DNA from: Bacteroidota bacterium
GTDB taxonomy: Bacteria > Bacteroidota > Ignavibacteria > UBA10030 > UBA6906
Length of the DNA: 64,000 nucleotides
Assembly (NCBI GenBank): GCA_019637975.1
Contig: JAHBUR010000022.1
Coordinates: 1-64,000 of the forward strand
Reading direction: 5' to 3'
Shown: positions 10,951 through 20,000 of the stretch, one piece after another
Layout of the letters: each line of letters starts with the position of its first letter
How positions within the stretch are numbered: position 1 is the first letter of the stretch
Program-made: the position numbers and the translations under genes
Notes under the pieces: model-generated
What the model was told of the DNA's origin: nothing
Seen by the model: the letters and a program-made list of their open reading frames with translations, nothing else
The model's database searches: none

Positions 10951-11722
10951 GCTCTCCGTGATCACTCTTGTACTGAATGAAGAGCATAATATTGCCAATT
11001 GCCTCGAAAGCGTGAAATGGGCTGACGAAATTATTGTTGTTGATTCGGGCAGTACCGACAAGACAGTTGAACTGGCGCGGCGGTTTACCGACAAGGTTTT
11101 GACAGTTGAGTGGAAGGGTTACGGCGCAACTAAGAATGTAGCGTTGGATCGCGCGACGGGAGATTGGATTTTATGGCTTGATGCGGATGAACGTGTGCCC
11201 CCCGAACTGGCTGAGGAGATACAGTTGGTATTGCGGGAAGACACAATGTATGCGGGCTTTGAGGTTGCGAGGAGGGCGTACTTTCTCGGCAAGTGGATCA
11301 GGCATTGCGGCTGGTATCCGGGACGTGTGACGAGGCTGTTTCGCAAGGATAAATCACGCTTCACGGAAACCAATGTTCACGAGCAAATTGTTGTTGTCGG
11401 AAAAATCGGCAACCTGCAGCATGACTTGTTGCATTTCACCGACCCCGATCTTCAACACTATTTCAGCAAGTTCAACAACTACACAACTCTTGCCGCGAAA
11501 GACATGCACGCTGCCCGAAAGACGTTCTCGATGTATGACATTCTCGTTCGCCCGCCGTTTCTCTTTTTCAAGATGTATATTGCAAGAAGAGGATTTCTCG
11601 ACGGCATTCAGGGATTCATGCTCTCTGTCGTCTCATCGGCGTATGTCTTTACAAAGTATGCGAAGCTGTGGGAACTGCAACACAAGACAATGAAGGAGGA
11701 ATCACATGGACTTCAAGGATAA
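10943..11722 (+). CDS. WaaE/LgtF-like family 2 glycosyltransferase for LPS core
   Basis: A 259-residue GT2 enzyme: LSVITLVLNEEHNIANCLES at the N-terminus, DEIIVVDSGSTDKTVELA, and the acidic site ILWLDADERVPPEL. The central GWYPGRVTRLFRKDKSRF and NVHEQI patterns are typical of the KdtX/WaaE group that adds glucose or heptose to the inner core. The C-terminal amphipathic region (FLFFKMYIARRGFLDGIQGF) probably docks at the inner membrane. It overlaps the O-antigen ligase-like gene by 8 bases and the following DUF1844 gene by 17, so it belongs to the same operon. Confidence 0.85.
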   Translation: MAKLSVITLVLNEEHNIANCLESVKWADEIIVVDSGSTDKTVELARRFTDKVLTVEWKGYGATKNVALDRATGDWILWLDADERVPPELAEEIQLVLREDTMYAGFEVARRAYFLGKWIRHCGWYPGRVTRLFRKDKSRFTETNVHEQIVVVGKIGNLQHDLLHFTDPDLQHYFSKFNNYTTLAAKDMHAARKTFSMYDILVRPPFLFFKMYIARRGFLDGIQGFMLSVVSSAYVFTKYAKLWELQHKTMKEESHGLQG

Positions 11723-12038
11723 AAACAGCCAGCTTTTTCTTCAACTCGTTTTTATGTATCACGCTGCCTGTATGGAGCAGTTGGGAAAAGTAAAGAGCAC
11801 GATCACGGGAAAGATCGAGCGCGACCTTGGGGCGGCGCAAAGCACAATTGATCTTCTCGATATGTTGAAGGAGAAAACCAAAGGCAATCTCTCGCAAGAA
11901 GAAGATCGCTTTCTGACAGAACTCATCCGCGAATTGAAATTGAACTTCGTGGATGAGAAGCTAAAAGACGAGAAGGCGAAGCAAAAGCAACCAAAGGAAG
12001 AGGCTCCGAAACAGGAAGAAACAGGCACATCACAATGA
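11706..12038 (+). CDS. DUF1844 family small cytosolic protein
   Basis: A 110-residue acidic, Lys-rich helical protein. The first 75 residues match the DUF1844 pattern: QLFLQLVFMYHAACMEQLGK followed by AQSTIDLLDMLKEKTKGNLS and FLTELIRELKLNFVDE. The tail (about 80-110) is low-complexity Lys/Glu/Gln. A strong ribosome site (AAGGAGG, 5 bases before the ATG) lies inside the previous gene. The stop overlaps nadK (ATGA). The family has no firmly known function; a regulatory or assembly role is possible. Confidence 0.8.
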   Translation: MDFKDKNSQLFLQLVFMYHAACMEQLGKVKSTITGKIERDLGAAQSTIDLLDMLKEKTKGNLSQEEDRFLTELIRELKLNFVDEKLKDEKAKQKQPKEEAPKQEETGTSQ

Positions 12039-12916
12039 AATTCGGAATAATCGGAAACCGGTCGAAACACGAGCTTCCCGGAGTTGTGAAACTGCTTGTC
12101 GATACGCTCAACCGCTCGAGCGTCGAGTTCGTGATCGACGGCGAGATCGTCGAGTTGTTGAACGGAAAAAATGTCCGGCTCGGAGCAGTCGAGGCGCGCA
12201 AACATGCGGAATGCATTCGCGGGGTCGACATAGTAATCGCGCTGGGTGGCGACGGGACTATTCTTTCGGCTGCCCGGACCGTCGGAGCCGGGAGCACGCC
12301 GATTCTCGGCGTGAATCTTGGAAAACTCGGATTCCTTGCCGAGTTTGCGCCGGATGAACTTGAGACTTCAATCAAGAATGTTATTGCGAACAACTATCAT
12401 GTTGAAGAGCGAATGGTGCTGGAAGCGACATCGCCGTCGCTGCCGGGACAAACATTGTTCGGCGTGAACGACATTGTTGTGGATAAATCGCGCTCGGCAC
12501 GCGTGATGGATGTCGAAACTTACATCAACGGAACATTTGCCGTAACATACCGGGGCGACGGGCTGATCATTTCCACGCCGACTGGTTCGACCGCGTATGC
12601 GCTTTCCAACGGCGGGCCGATAGTTACGCCAACCTCACAAGTCATCGGCATAACGCCGATTGCTCCGCATACTCTCAGCGGCCGCCCCCTCATTGTCCCC
12701 GATACCGACACGATTCGCGTTGTCGCGTACGCAACGGCAAATGAAGTATTGCTCTCCGCCGACGGTCAGGAAACGGGAATACTGGAGCCGCCGATCGAAA
12801 TCTTCATCCGGAAAGCGCCTCACACATTGCGCCTCGTGAAGTGTGTGGACAGGTCGTACTACGAAGTGTTGCGGGGAAAGCTCTTGTGGGGGAAAGATGT
12901 GAGGCAGGGAGAGTAG
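12035..12916 (+). CDS. nadK: NAD kinase
   Basis: A 293-residue enzyme that phosphorylates NAD to NADP in the cytosol. The diagnostic GGDGT motif lies at 71-75 (IALGGDGTIL), followed by GVNLGKLGFLAEF, the NExxD-like site as GVNDIVVDKS, and GDGLIISTPTGSTAYALSNG GP for nucleotide and substrate binding. Length is normal. The start overlaps the DUF1844 stop by four bases. The gene converges on a minus-strand lipoprotein gene with only 5 bases between the stops. It would supply NADP(H) for, among others, the NAD(P)H-type flavoprotein encoded at 26725. Confidence 0.95.
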   Translation: MKFGIIGNRSKHELPGVVKLLVDTLNRSSVEFVIDGEIVELLNGKNVRLGAVEARKHAECIRGVDIVIALGGDGTILSAARTVGAGSTPILGVNLGKLGFLAEFAPDELETSIKNVIANNYHVEERMVLEATSPSLPGQTLFGVNDIVVDKSRSARVMDVETYINGTFAVTYRGDGLIISTPTGSTAYALSNGGPIVTPTSQVIGITPIAPHTLSGRPLIVPDTDTIRVVAYATANEVLLSADGQETGILEPPIEIFIRKAPHTLRLVKCVDRSYYEVLRGKLLWGKDVRQGE

Positions 12917-12921
12917 CAGCG

Positions 12922-13347
12922 TCAGTTCTTCAAGGCACCTTCAGCAATCCACGTTCGTATTCCATTGATCTGATTTTGATTGAGGGGATTTGTCGTGTTC
13001 GGTGGCATGCGTTGTCCCGTTCTCCCTTCGATCCGAAATACCAACTCGCTTGTCTCGGGTGAGCCCGGAATAACAACCGGCAATCCGCGGACGCCATACC
13101 GCAGATTCTCATAAGTGTCGAGTTTCAGTTGATCGGCCGGCTCCGCCTGGCTGTGACATCCCGCGTACATGCACGTCTGGCTGAAAAGCCGCTGGACGTG
13201 CTGCGAGTAACTAACGTTGGTGGTCGGGAAGATCACATCGGACGGGCTGCCGTCAGGTCCGATAATGCCTTCGTCTTTCTTGCAACTCACGATTGATAAG
13301 GCGGCGATGAGTGTAGCGAGACAAATGCGTAAGAGTGTTGTATTCAT
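12922..13347 (-). CDS. Lipoprotein with a c-type-cytochrome-like domain and CX4CH motif
   Basis: A 141-residue protein with a lipoprotein signal peptide; the lipobox is SIVSC with Cys22. The domain resembles the planctomycete-type cytochrome C (PSCyt1) family: HVQRLFSQTC, a heme-like CMYAGCH (Cys59, Cys64, His65), PGSPETSELVFRI and RMPP (Met114 as a possible distal ligand). Spacing between the cysteines is four residues rather than two, which recurs in this family but is atypical for standard heme attachment. It would sit in the periplasm on a membrane face. It is transcribed toward nadK, with a tRNA gene and terminator upstream. Confidence 0.7.
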   Translation of the reverse strand: MNTTLLRICLATLIAALSIVSCKKDEGIIGPDGSPSDVIFPTTNVSYSQHVQRLFSQTCMYAGCHSQAEPADQLKLDTYENLRYGVRGLPVVIPGSPETSELVFRIEGRTGQRMPPNTTNPLNQNQINGIRTWIAEGALKN

Positions 13348-13421
13348 GCAGTTACTGCGTTAAAGATCCGTTCTCTTTCTGTTACTATGCAAAACACCCA
13401 CAGCGCAAGAAAGATTCTCCG

Positions 13422-13452
13422 GAAAAGAAAAAGGGAAGAAATTCTTCCCTTT
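13422..13452 (-). terminator. Rho-independent terminator of tRNA-Ala
   Basis: On the minus strand AAAGGGAA (13452-13445) pairs with TTCCCTTT (13437-13430) around a GAAATTC loop, and is followed by a T-rich tail (TTCTTTTCC). It begins 3 bases after the tRNA 3' end. Confidence 0.8.
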
Positions 13453-13455
13453 CCG

Positions 13456-13528
13456 TGGAGCTGAGGGGGATCGAACCCCTGACCTCGTGAATGCCATTCA
13501 CGCGCTCTCCCAGCTGAGCTACAGCCCC
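13456..13528 (-). tRNA. tRNA-Ala (anticodon GGC)
   Basis: The reverse strand folds into a full cloverleaf of 73 nucleotides. Acceptor arms GGGGCTG and CAGCTCC pair and include the G3-U70 wobble that marks tRNA-Ala. The D-arm is in GCTCAGCTGGGAGAGC, the anticodon stem CGTGA/TCACG encloses ATGGCAT (anticodon GGC, reads GCC), and the T-arm contains GGTTCGATCC. The discriminator is A, and CCA is not encoded. Confidence 0.97.
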
Positions 13529-13541
13529 TTAAGTAACCGTG

Positions 13542-13573
13542 TCAATATATGAACTTGCCTGTCCAAAATCAAA
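13542..13573 (-). promoter_or_regulatory. Candidate promoter for tRNA-Ala
   Basis: On the minus strand TTTG (13573-13570) is followed after 20 bases by TATATTGA (13549-13542), close to the Bacteroidota TTTG / TAnnTTTG consensus. The mature tRNA starts 13 bases downstream. Confidence 0.45.
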
Positions 13574-13690
13574 GCGTGCTGCAGCTAACAACGACTCTTG
13601 AGTCATCTTGCTTTTCTGTGATGCGAATTGTACTATGTAGCCAAGTTCTTTGTCAGTCACTACAATCCGTTCAGGAAACAAGGGGAGCCG

Positions 13691-15310
13691 ATGCACGGAG
13701 TTGTCAGCAAGTCTATTCCGGTTCGAAACCGATTAGCCGCATTGCTTCGAGCAGGCTTCTTTCTCCTCCCCTGTGTATATGTGTCGTCTTGCGACACGAT
13801 TCAGAACCCGTCCTCATCCGCCCAAGTCTGTACGCCGCTTCTTTCTCAAATCGACGTTGAAACACTCATTTCCCGCGCAGTTGAACAAGCACAACGTCTC
13901 AATCAACGAGTAACTATTGCCGTCTCGGACCGGGAAGGGAACATTCTCGGCGTATTCCGTATGAACGGGGCCCGGTTTGTTTCTGCGCCGCTTACTGTCA
14001 ACAATGCCCCGGTTCAAATTACAACTGTTGATACGTGTATCCGCAAGGCGCGTACCGCGGCCTTCCTGAGCAGTAACGGGCACGCTTTCTCCACGACCAC
14101 TGCATGTTTCATTACGCGTTCTCATTTTCCCCCCGGAGTTGCCAATGCTCCCGGCGGACCATTGTTTGGCGTTGGTTTGTCCAATTTGCCCGGCAGCGAT
14201 ATTATGCCGAACGGCAGCGCGCTGAATGATCTCCCCGGAGGCATCCCTGTTTACAAAGGCGGGTGCCTTGCCGGCGGTATCGGCGTTATCGGTGCCGAAT
14301 CGCAATTCAACCAGTCACTGTGCACGGGAGTCAGTTCCGACGAAGTTATTGCCCTCGGCGCCCTTTCCGGCTACTCTGTGCCGGACGATCGAAGAGGAGA
14401 TCGAATCTTTATCGACGGGATTCGATTTCTCTACACAACTGCCGAAACACCTGCCGGAAATCTCTCGCTGACATTCGCCCAAGCTCTTGCGCTGGGATCG
14501 GTGGATACCGACTATCCGATTCGGGCGACTCCTGCGCAACGTTTTCCGAACGAGGGCGAAGTTCTGCTCGGTGGCGGATTTGACTTTCCGATTGTCGGAG
14601 GATCGGTGTTCACGGCTGCCGAAGTTCAATCGATTGTTCTGCAAGCGAAAACTCAGGCCGAACGGACACGCGCTGCGATCCGTCGTCCGGTTGGGGCGGC
14701 ATCGCAGGTTTTCATTGCAGTGGTTGATGTGGACGGATCCGTTCTTGGAATCTGGCGAACACCGGATGCGACGATTTTCAGCTACGACGTCAGCGTTCAA
14801 AAAGCACGAACAGCTCTTGTGTTCAGCAATCCGAACAATCCCAATCCCCAAAACAATGCCGAGTTCGGTCAGAGAATAAGAACAATTCTCGGCCTGCCTT
14901 CCAGTTCTTCCCTTGCCATAACAACCCGGGCAATCGGCTTTCTCGCACAAGATTTTTTTCCGCCGGGAATCGACAGGGATTCGTTGGGCAACCGGACAGG
15001 GTCGGGTCCGTTGTTTGAAGGAGCAAGCTTCGCCTACCAATTTCGTCTTCTCGCTCAAGGACTTCCTACGTTTGGCCCGAACCGCGGCAACGGCGTCACT
15101 ATTTTTCCGGGCGGGATTCCTTTGTACAAAAACGGCCAGATTGCCGGTGCCATCGGCGTCAGCGGTGACGGAGTTGATCAGGATGATTTGATTGCCGCGG
15201 CCGGGGCAGCAGGATTCGAACCGCCGCTGAACATTCGTTCCGATCAGTTCTTCTATCAAGGCGTCCGGCTTCCGTATGTCAAATTTCCACGCCAGCCCGG
15301 AATACAATGA
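13691..15310 (+). CDS. Lipoprotein with two GlcG/HbpS (DUF336) heme-binding domains
   Basis: A 539-residue protein. The ATG at 13691 follows AAGGGGAG by 4 bases and is preferred to one at 13628. A lipoprotein signal ends at YVSSC (Cys34). Two copies of the GlcG/HbpS fold follow, about 45-250 and 305-525. Each opens with a helix and a strand (VTIAVSDREGNILGVFRMNG; VFIAVVDVDGSVLGIWRTPD) and ends with GGIPVYKGGCLAGGIGVIG or GGIPLYKNGQIAGAIGVSG. HbpS-type proteins bind heme and can sense redox state or iron outside the cell. The stop overlaps the following barrel gene (ATGA), and decaheme cytochrome genes come next, so a role in heme handling or redox sensing at the envelope is likely. This is inferred from context. 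Confidence 0.75.
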   Translation: MHGVVSKSIPVRNRLAALLRAGFFLLPCVYVSSCDTIQNPSSSAQVCTPLLSQIDVETLISRAVEQAQRLNQRVTIAVSDREGNILGVFRMNGARFVSAPLTVNNAPVQITTVDTCIRKARTAAFLSSNGHAFSTTTACFITRSHFPPGVANAPGGPLFGVGLSNLPGSDIMPNGSALNDLPGGIPVYKGGCLAGGIGVIGAESQFNQSLCTGVSSDEVIALGALSGYSVPDDRRGDRIFIDGIRFLYTTAETPAGNLSLTFAQALALGSVDTDYPIRATPAQRFPNEGEVLLGGGFDFPIVGGSVFTAAEVQSIVLQAKTQAERTRAAIRRPVGAASQVFIAVVDVDGSVLGIWRTPDATIFSYDVSVQKARTALVFSNPNNPNPQNNAEFGQRIRTILGLPSSSSLAITTRAIGFLAQDFFPPGIDRDSLGNRTGSGPLFEGASFAYQFRLLAQGLPTFGPNRGNGVTIFPGGIPLYKNGQIAGAIGVSGDGVDQDDLIAAAGAAGFEPPLNIRSDQFFYQGVRLPYVKFPRQPGIQ

Positions 15311-16998
15311 AGCATACTTTTTTGCTCATAAGCGGATTGATTCTGTTGGTTGCTGTTCTCATGAGCATCCGGTCTTTTGCCCAATCATCGAACGAATCAC
15401 CAACATCCGGAACGGATACGCTTTCAACGAAACCACCCGGACTCAAAGACTTCGAAGTGATTGAAGATCGTTGGAGAATTGTTCCGCCGGCTTCCGAATA
15501 CACTGTTGAAGGCGGTGCAGCTGATCCCTACAATCAAAATATCCTGAAGGGCGACTACCCGATTGCCGGTCAGAGTACATTCCTGATTCTCACGGCAACT
15601 GCCGAGAATATCTTTGAAATGCTCACCAACCCGACTCCCATCGGAATCAGCACACGTGAGCCGTCGGGAGATGTATTCTTCGGAGAGAATAACCGGCTCG
15701 TCAACAATTCCTTTGCAAAACTCTCGGTTGAACTATACGGCGGTCAGACGGCATTCCGTCCGCGTGATTGGGAGGTGAAAGCAACTGCCGTCTTCAATTT
15801 GAATTTCACACAATTGAAGGAGTTCAACGGGGTGAACATCAATGTTCGCAAAGGTGACACGAGGACGGAAAACCACGTCGGATTTCAAGAGTTATTCGTT
15901 GAGAAACATCTATTTGATGTGAGCGACAGATACGACTTTGTTTCGCTCAAAGTCGGTATTCAGAAATTCGCCAGCGATTTCAGGGGATTTCTTTTCAACG
16001 ACTTCAATCTCGGGGCGAGACTGTTCGGGAATCTCAACTCGAACCGGATTCAGTGGAATCTCATCTACCTGCCGATGCTGGAGAAGGAGACAAACAGCGA
16101 ACTGAATACCGTGTTCGACCGGCGCAATCAGGATGTCGGCATAGCAAACATCTACATTCAGGATTGGTGGGCACTCGGATACACAACCCAGTTCAGTTTC
16201 CATTTCAATCATGACAAACCGGGCACGCATTACGACGAGAACGGATTTCTCGTCCGGCCTGCGCTTGCCGGCAGCGTAAAGCCGCATGAGATCAAAGCAT
16301 ACTATGCAGGTTGGGCGGGAGACGGCCATTTCGACTGGTTGAATATCACGCACGCGTTCTACCAGGTGTTCGGCACCGATGATTTCAATTCGTTTGCGGG
16401 CAAGAAGATCACCATCAACGCACAAATGGCGGCGCTCGAGCTTTCGGTTGATGACGACTGGCAGCGCTTCAAGATTTCGGGCCTCTACGCCTCAGGCGAC
16501 GACGATATTGCCGATGATGTCGGAAAGGGTTTCGACGCAATTCTTGATGCCCCGTTCTTTGCAGGTGGCGCATTCAGTTACTGGCAACTGCAACGCATCG
16601 GGTTACAGGGGGTGGGACTTGTACAGAAGCTCAGCTTTCTGCCGACGTTGCGCAGCAGCAAACTCGAAGGGCAAGCCAACTTCGTGAATCCGGGACTCAT
16701 TCTTCTGAATGCAGGATACGACGCCGAGATCACTCCCAAAATCAAAACATCTCTCAATCTGAGCTATCTTCGATTTGTGAATACCGCCGTGCTTGTTGAC
16801 TTTCTGAATCAGAATGCGATTCACAAACAAATCGGGGTGGAGGCAAGTCTTGGCATTCTCTACCGCCCGTTTTTGAACAACAATGCAATCATCACGCTCG
16901 GGTTCTCGGCTTTCTCGCCGCTTGCCGGTTTCAAGGACATTTATGAACGGGGGGATATGTTGTATGCCGGAACTCTCGGGCTCGCATTTACATACTGA
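15307..16998 (+). CDS. Outer-membrane beta-barrel protein, possible porin of a porin-cytochrome conduit
   Basis: A 563-residue protein with signal peptide (about 1-25, LVAVLMSIRSFAQ). The body is strand-rich with alternating patterns, for example VELYGGQTAFRPRDWEVKAT and RIQWNLIYLPMLEKE, and it ends LYAGTLGLAFTY with a terminal Tyr as in outer-membrane barrels. No family was recognised with certainty. It is translationally coupled to the GlcG lipoprotein and lies 9 bases before a secreted decaheme cytochrome, the gene order expected for an outer-membrane porin-cytochrome pair. A role as the sheath for electron transfer across the outer membrane is inference from this order. Confidence 0.65.
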   Translation: MKHTFLLISGLILLVAVLMSIRSFAQSSNESPTSGTDTLSTKPPGLKDFEVIEDRWRIVPPASEYTVEGGAADPYNQNILKGDYPIAGQSTFLILTATAENIFEMLTNPTPIGISTREPSGDVFFGENNRLVNNSFAKLSVELYGGQTAFRPRDWEVKATAVFNLNFTQLKEFNGVNINVRKGDTRTENHVGFQELFVEKHLFDVSDRYDFVSLKVGIQKFASDFRGFLFNDFNLGARLFGNLNSNRIQWNLIYLPMLEKETNSELNTVFDRRNQDVGIANIYIQDWWALGYTTQFSFHFNHDKPGTHYDENGFLVRPALAGSVKPHEIKAYYAGWAGDGHFDWLNITHAFYQVFGTDDFNSFAGKKITINAQMAALELSVDDDWQRFKISGLYASGDDDIADDVGKGFDAILDAPFFAGGAFSYWQLQRIGLQGVGLVQKLSFLPTLRSSKLEGQANFVNPGLILLNAGYDAEITPKIKTSLNLSYLRFVNTAVLVDFLNQNAIHKQIGVEASLGILYRPFLNNNAIITLGFSAFSPLAGFKDIYERGDMLYAGTLGLAFTY

Positions 16999-17007
16999 CA
17001 TTCCTGA

Positions 17008-20000
17008 ATGAACCGAATGAGGTACATAGTTGGATTGATGCTTCTTGTTTCGGCAGGAAACGCGCAGGAAGCCGATCTCATGCGCCAATCGCAAGCCGAT
17101 GCCGATCGCAAAAGCAAAGGCTGCGTTACGTGTCACGGCGGCATCGAGCCGATGCACAAGAACACCGCGGTGAAGTTAGGATGCACGGATTGTCACGGCG
17201 GCAATGCCGATGCTGCGACAAAAGATGCAGGACACGTGAAGCCCCGTTTCCCAGCTCGCTGGAAATCTGCCGCGAATCCGCAGCGATCATACACACTTCT
17301 CAATGAAGAGTATCCGGAGTTCGTTCGCTTCGTTAATCCGGGCGATTTGCGTGCAGCGGACAAAGCCTGCGGCCCTTGCCACAACACAGCCGCCGATCCT
17401 ATCGTGCGCAATGTGCAGAAGAGTATGATGACGACTTCGGCGTTGTTGTGGGGTGGGGCGGCGTACAACAATGGTATTCTACCTGTTAAAACTTACATCC
17501 TCGGAGAAAGTTACAGTTGGGATGGAAAGCCGCAACGTATTAATACCGTACCGGCGCCGACACAAGAGGAGATGGAGAAGAAGGGAATCCTTCCGTTTCT
17601 TCTGCCGCTTCCCCGATGGGAAATTACGCAGCCGCCGGATAACTTCAGAAGTTTTGAACGGGGCGGAAAGGTTCCACGCATCAATGCTTCAGAGATAGGA
17701 ATTCCAAATCCGTTGGAGGAGCCGGGCAGGCCTGACAACAAGCTGAGCGACCGCGGCCCGGGCACGCAACTGCGCATCAGTTCGCCCGTGCTCAATATCC
17801 ACAAAACGCGATTGAACGATCCGCATCTTTCTTTTCTTGGGACGAATGATCATCCCGGCGATTACCGTTCCAGCGGATGCACGGGTTGTCACGTTGTGTA
17901 TGCCAATGATCGCTCGCCGTTCAATGCCGGGCCGTACGCGAAGTTCGGCAACCGCGGGCAATCGCAAACAGCCGACACGACAATTTCGAAATCGGCTTCG
18001 GGTCATCCGATCAAACACCAATTCACGAGGTCGATTCCTTCCAGCCAGTGCATGAGTTGTCACATGCACCAGCCGAATTCGTTCGTCAACACATACCTCG
18101 GTTTTCAAATGTGGGATTACGAAACCGACGGCGAGTTGATGTATCCGAAGCAGCAAAAATATCCTTCGGACGCCGAGGCGTTTGCCATTCTCTCCAGGAA
18201 TCCGGAAGAGGCGGTGCTGAGAGGAAACTGGAGTAATGATGAATTTCTGGCGAAGACAAGCGAGTTGAATCCTCAACTCGCACACACACAATTCTCCGAC
18301 TATCACGGGCATGGCTGGGTGTTCAGGGCCGTGTTCAAGAAAGATCGGAAGGGAAATCTGCTCGACAAAGATGGCAGTATTATTCCGTTCAACGCGCCGT
18401 ACAAGTTTGAAGGAGTCGTTCCGGTTGAAGGCGCCACGCCGACGATTCCCTCTCCCGCAAGCAGGAATGCTCAGAAAGCCGTTCATCTGAAGGATATTCA
18501 TCTTGAGAAGGGAATGCATTGTGTCGATTGCCACTTCAAGCAGGATAGTCACGGCAGCGGCAAATTGGTCGGCGAGTTTCATAATGCGGTAGAAATTCAA
18601 TGCGTTGATTGTCACGGCACGTTCTCCGAAAAAGCGACGCTGCGAACATCCGGAGTTGCGGCGCCGTCGGGCGGAACGAATCTCGCTGATCTCTACACAC
18701 CGTTCAGCGAGCGGCGGTTCAGAAAGGCGGGAGGAAAAATCGTGCAGCGTTCGTCCCTTGTCGATACACTGCAGTGGGAAGTCCTGCAAACTGTTGATCT
18801 TCACTCAAAAGAATCGCAGGCTTACAACGCCAAAGCGGAGGCCGCTCATTTGATGATGAAGGATGGTACGATCGGCAAGCCGGGTACGGACGAAAACCTG
18901 TTCGCCCATTCCTACAAGAAAATGGAATGTCAAAGCTGCCACACGTCGTGGATTACGAATTGCTTCGGGTGTCACCTTCCCCAACAGGCGAACTGGAAGA
19001 AGCAGATGAATCACTATGAGGGTGAGGTCTCGCGCAACTGGACGACCTACAATCCGCAAGTGTTGCGCGATGACGGCTACATGCTCGGCCTGACAGGGAC
19101 GACAAAGGGAAGCAAGATTACAACTGTACGTTCATCAAGCGCGTTGATTCTCAGTTCGGTGAATGCAAATCGTGAGCAGATTTACAACCAACAGGCGCCG
19201 ATCTCATCGCCCGGTTTCAGCAGTCAAGCATTCAATCCGCATTTTGCGCATACGGTCCGCTCAACGGAAACCCGTACGTGCACGGACTGCCACGTGTCGT
19301 CGAAGAACGACAATAACGCGTGGATGGCGCAGTTGCTCCTTCAGGGAACAAATTTCGTCAACTTCATGGGCAAGTACGCGTATGTTGCGGGAGGCGCCGG
19401 TGGCGTTGCGGCTGTTCAGGTGACGGAGGGAGATGAACCGCAAGCCGTTATAGGAAGTTACCTGCACAGTCTGGCCTTCCCTGACTATTACAAGGCACAT
19501 CTCGCCGACAAGAAGACTCTGCAAGCAGTGTACTCGCACGGTGGTACTGTGTTACGGGCAGAGCTACGCGGAGAATATCTCTATGCAGCGTGCGGCGACG
19601 ATGGTTTCCGAGTTTATGATGTAGCGAACATCGACAACAAGGGTTACTCTGAACGCATCGTGACAGCTCCCGTTTCGCCGCTCGGACAACATACGCGGGT
19701 CAAAACAACATACGCGACCGCCGTTGCATTGCCGACGAACATGCCGATTGATACACGACGGAAAGTCAGGCCTGAGAATCAGGAGCAGGGGCCGCTGCAT
19801 CCGCTGTACAGCTACGCGTACATCACCGACAAGTCTGAAGGGCTGATTCTCGTTGATGTCATGAATCTTGTCGATGCCGATCCGCGAAATAACTTCTTGG
19901 AAAGGGCGCTGACATACAATCCGGGCGGCGTACTCAACGGCGCCGTCAATCTGACGATCGCCGGGAATTATGTCTACATTTGTGCCGATAGGGGAATCGT

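Noticed and set aside
14315-15307. 330-codon minus-strand frame
   Set aside because: It is antisense to the two-GlcG lipoprotein gene, whose domains are convincing. The frame has no motifs and many Arg and Cys.
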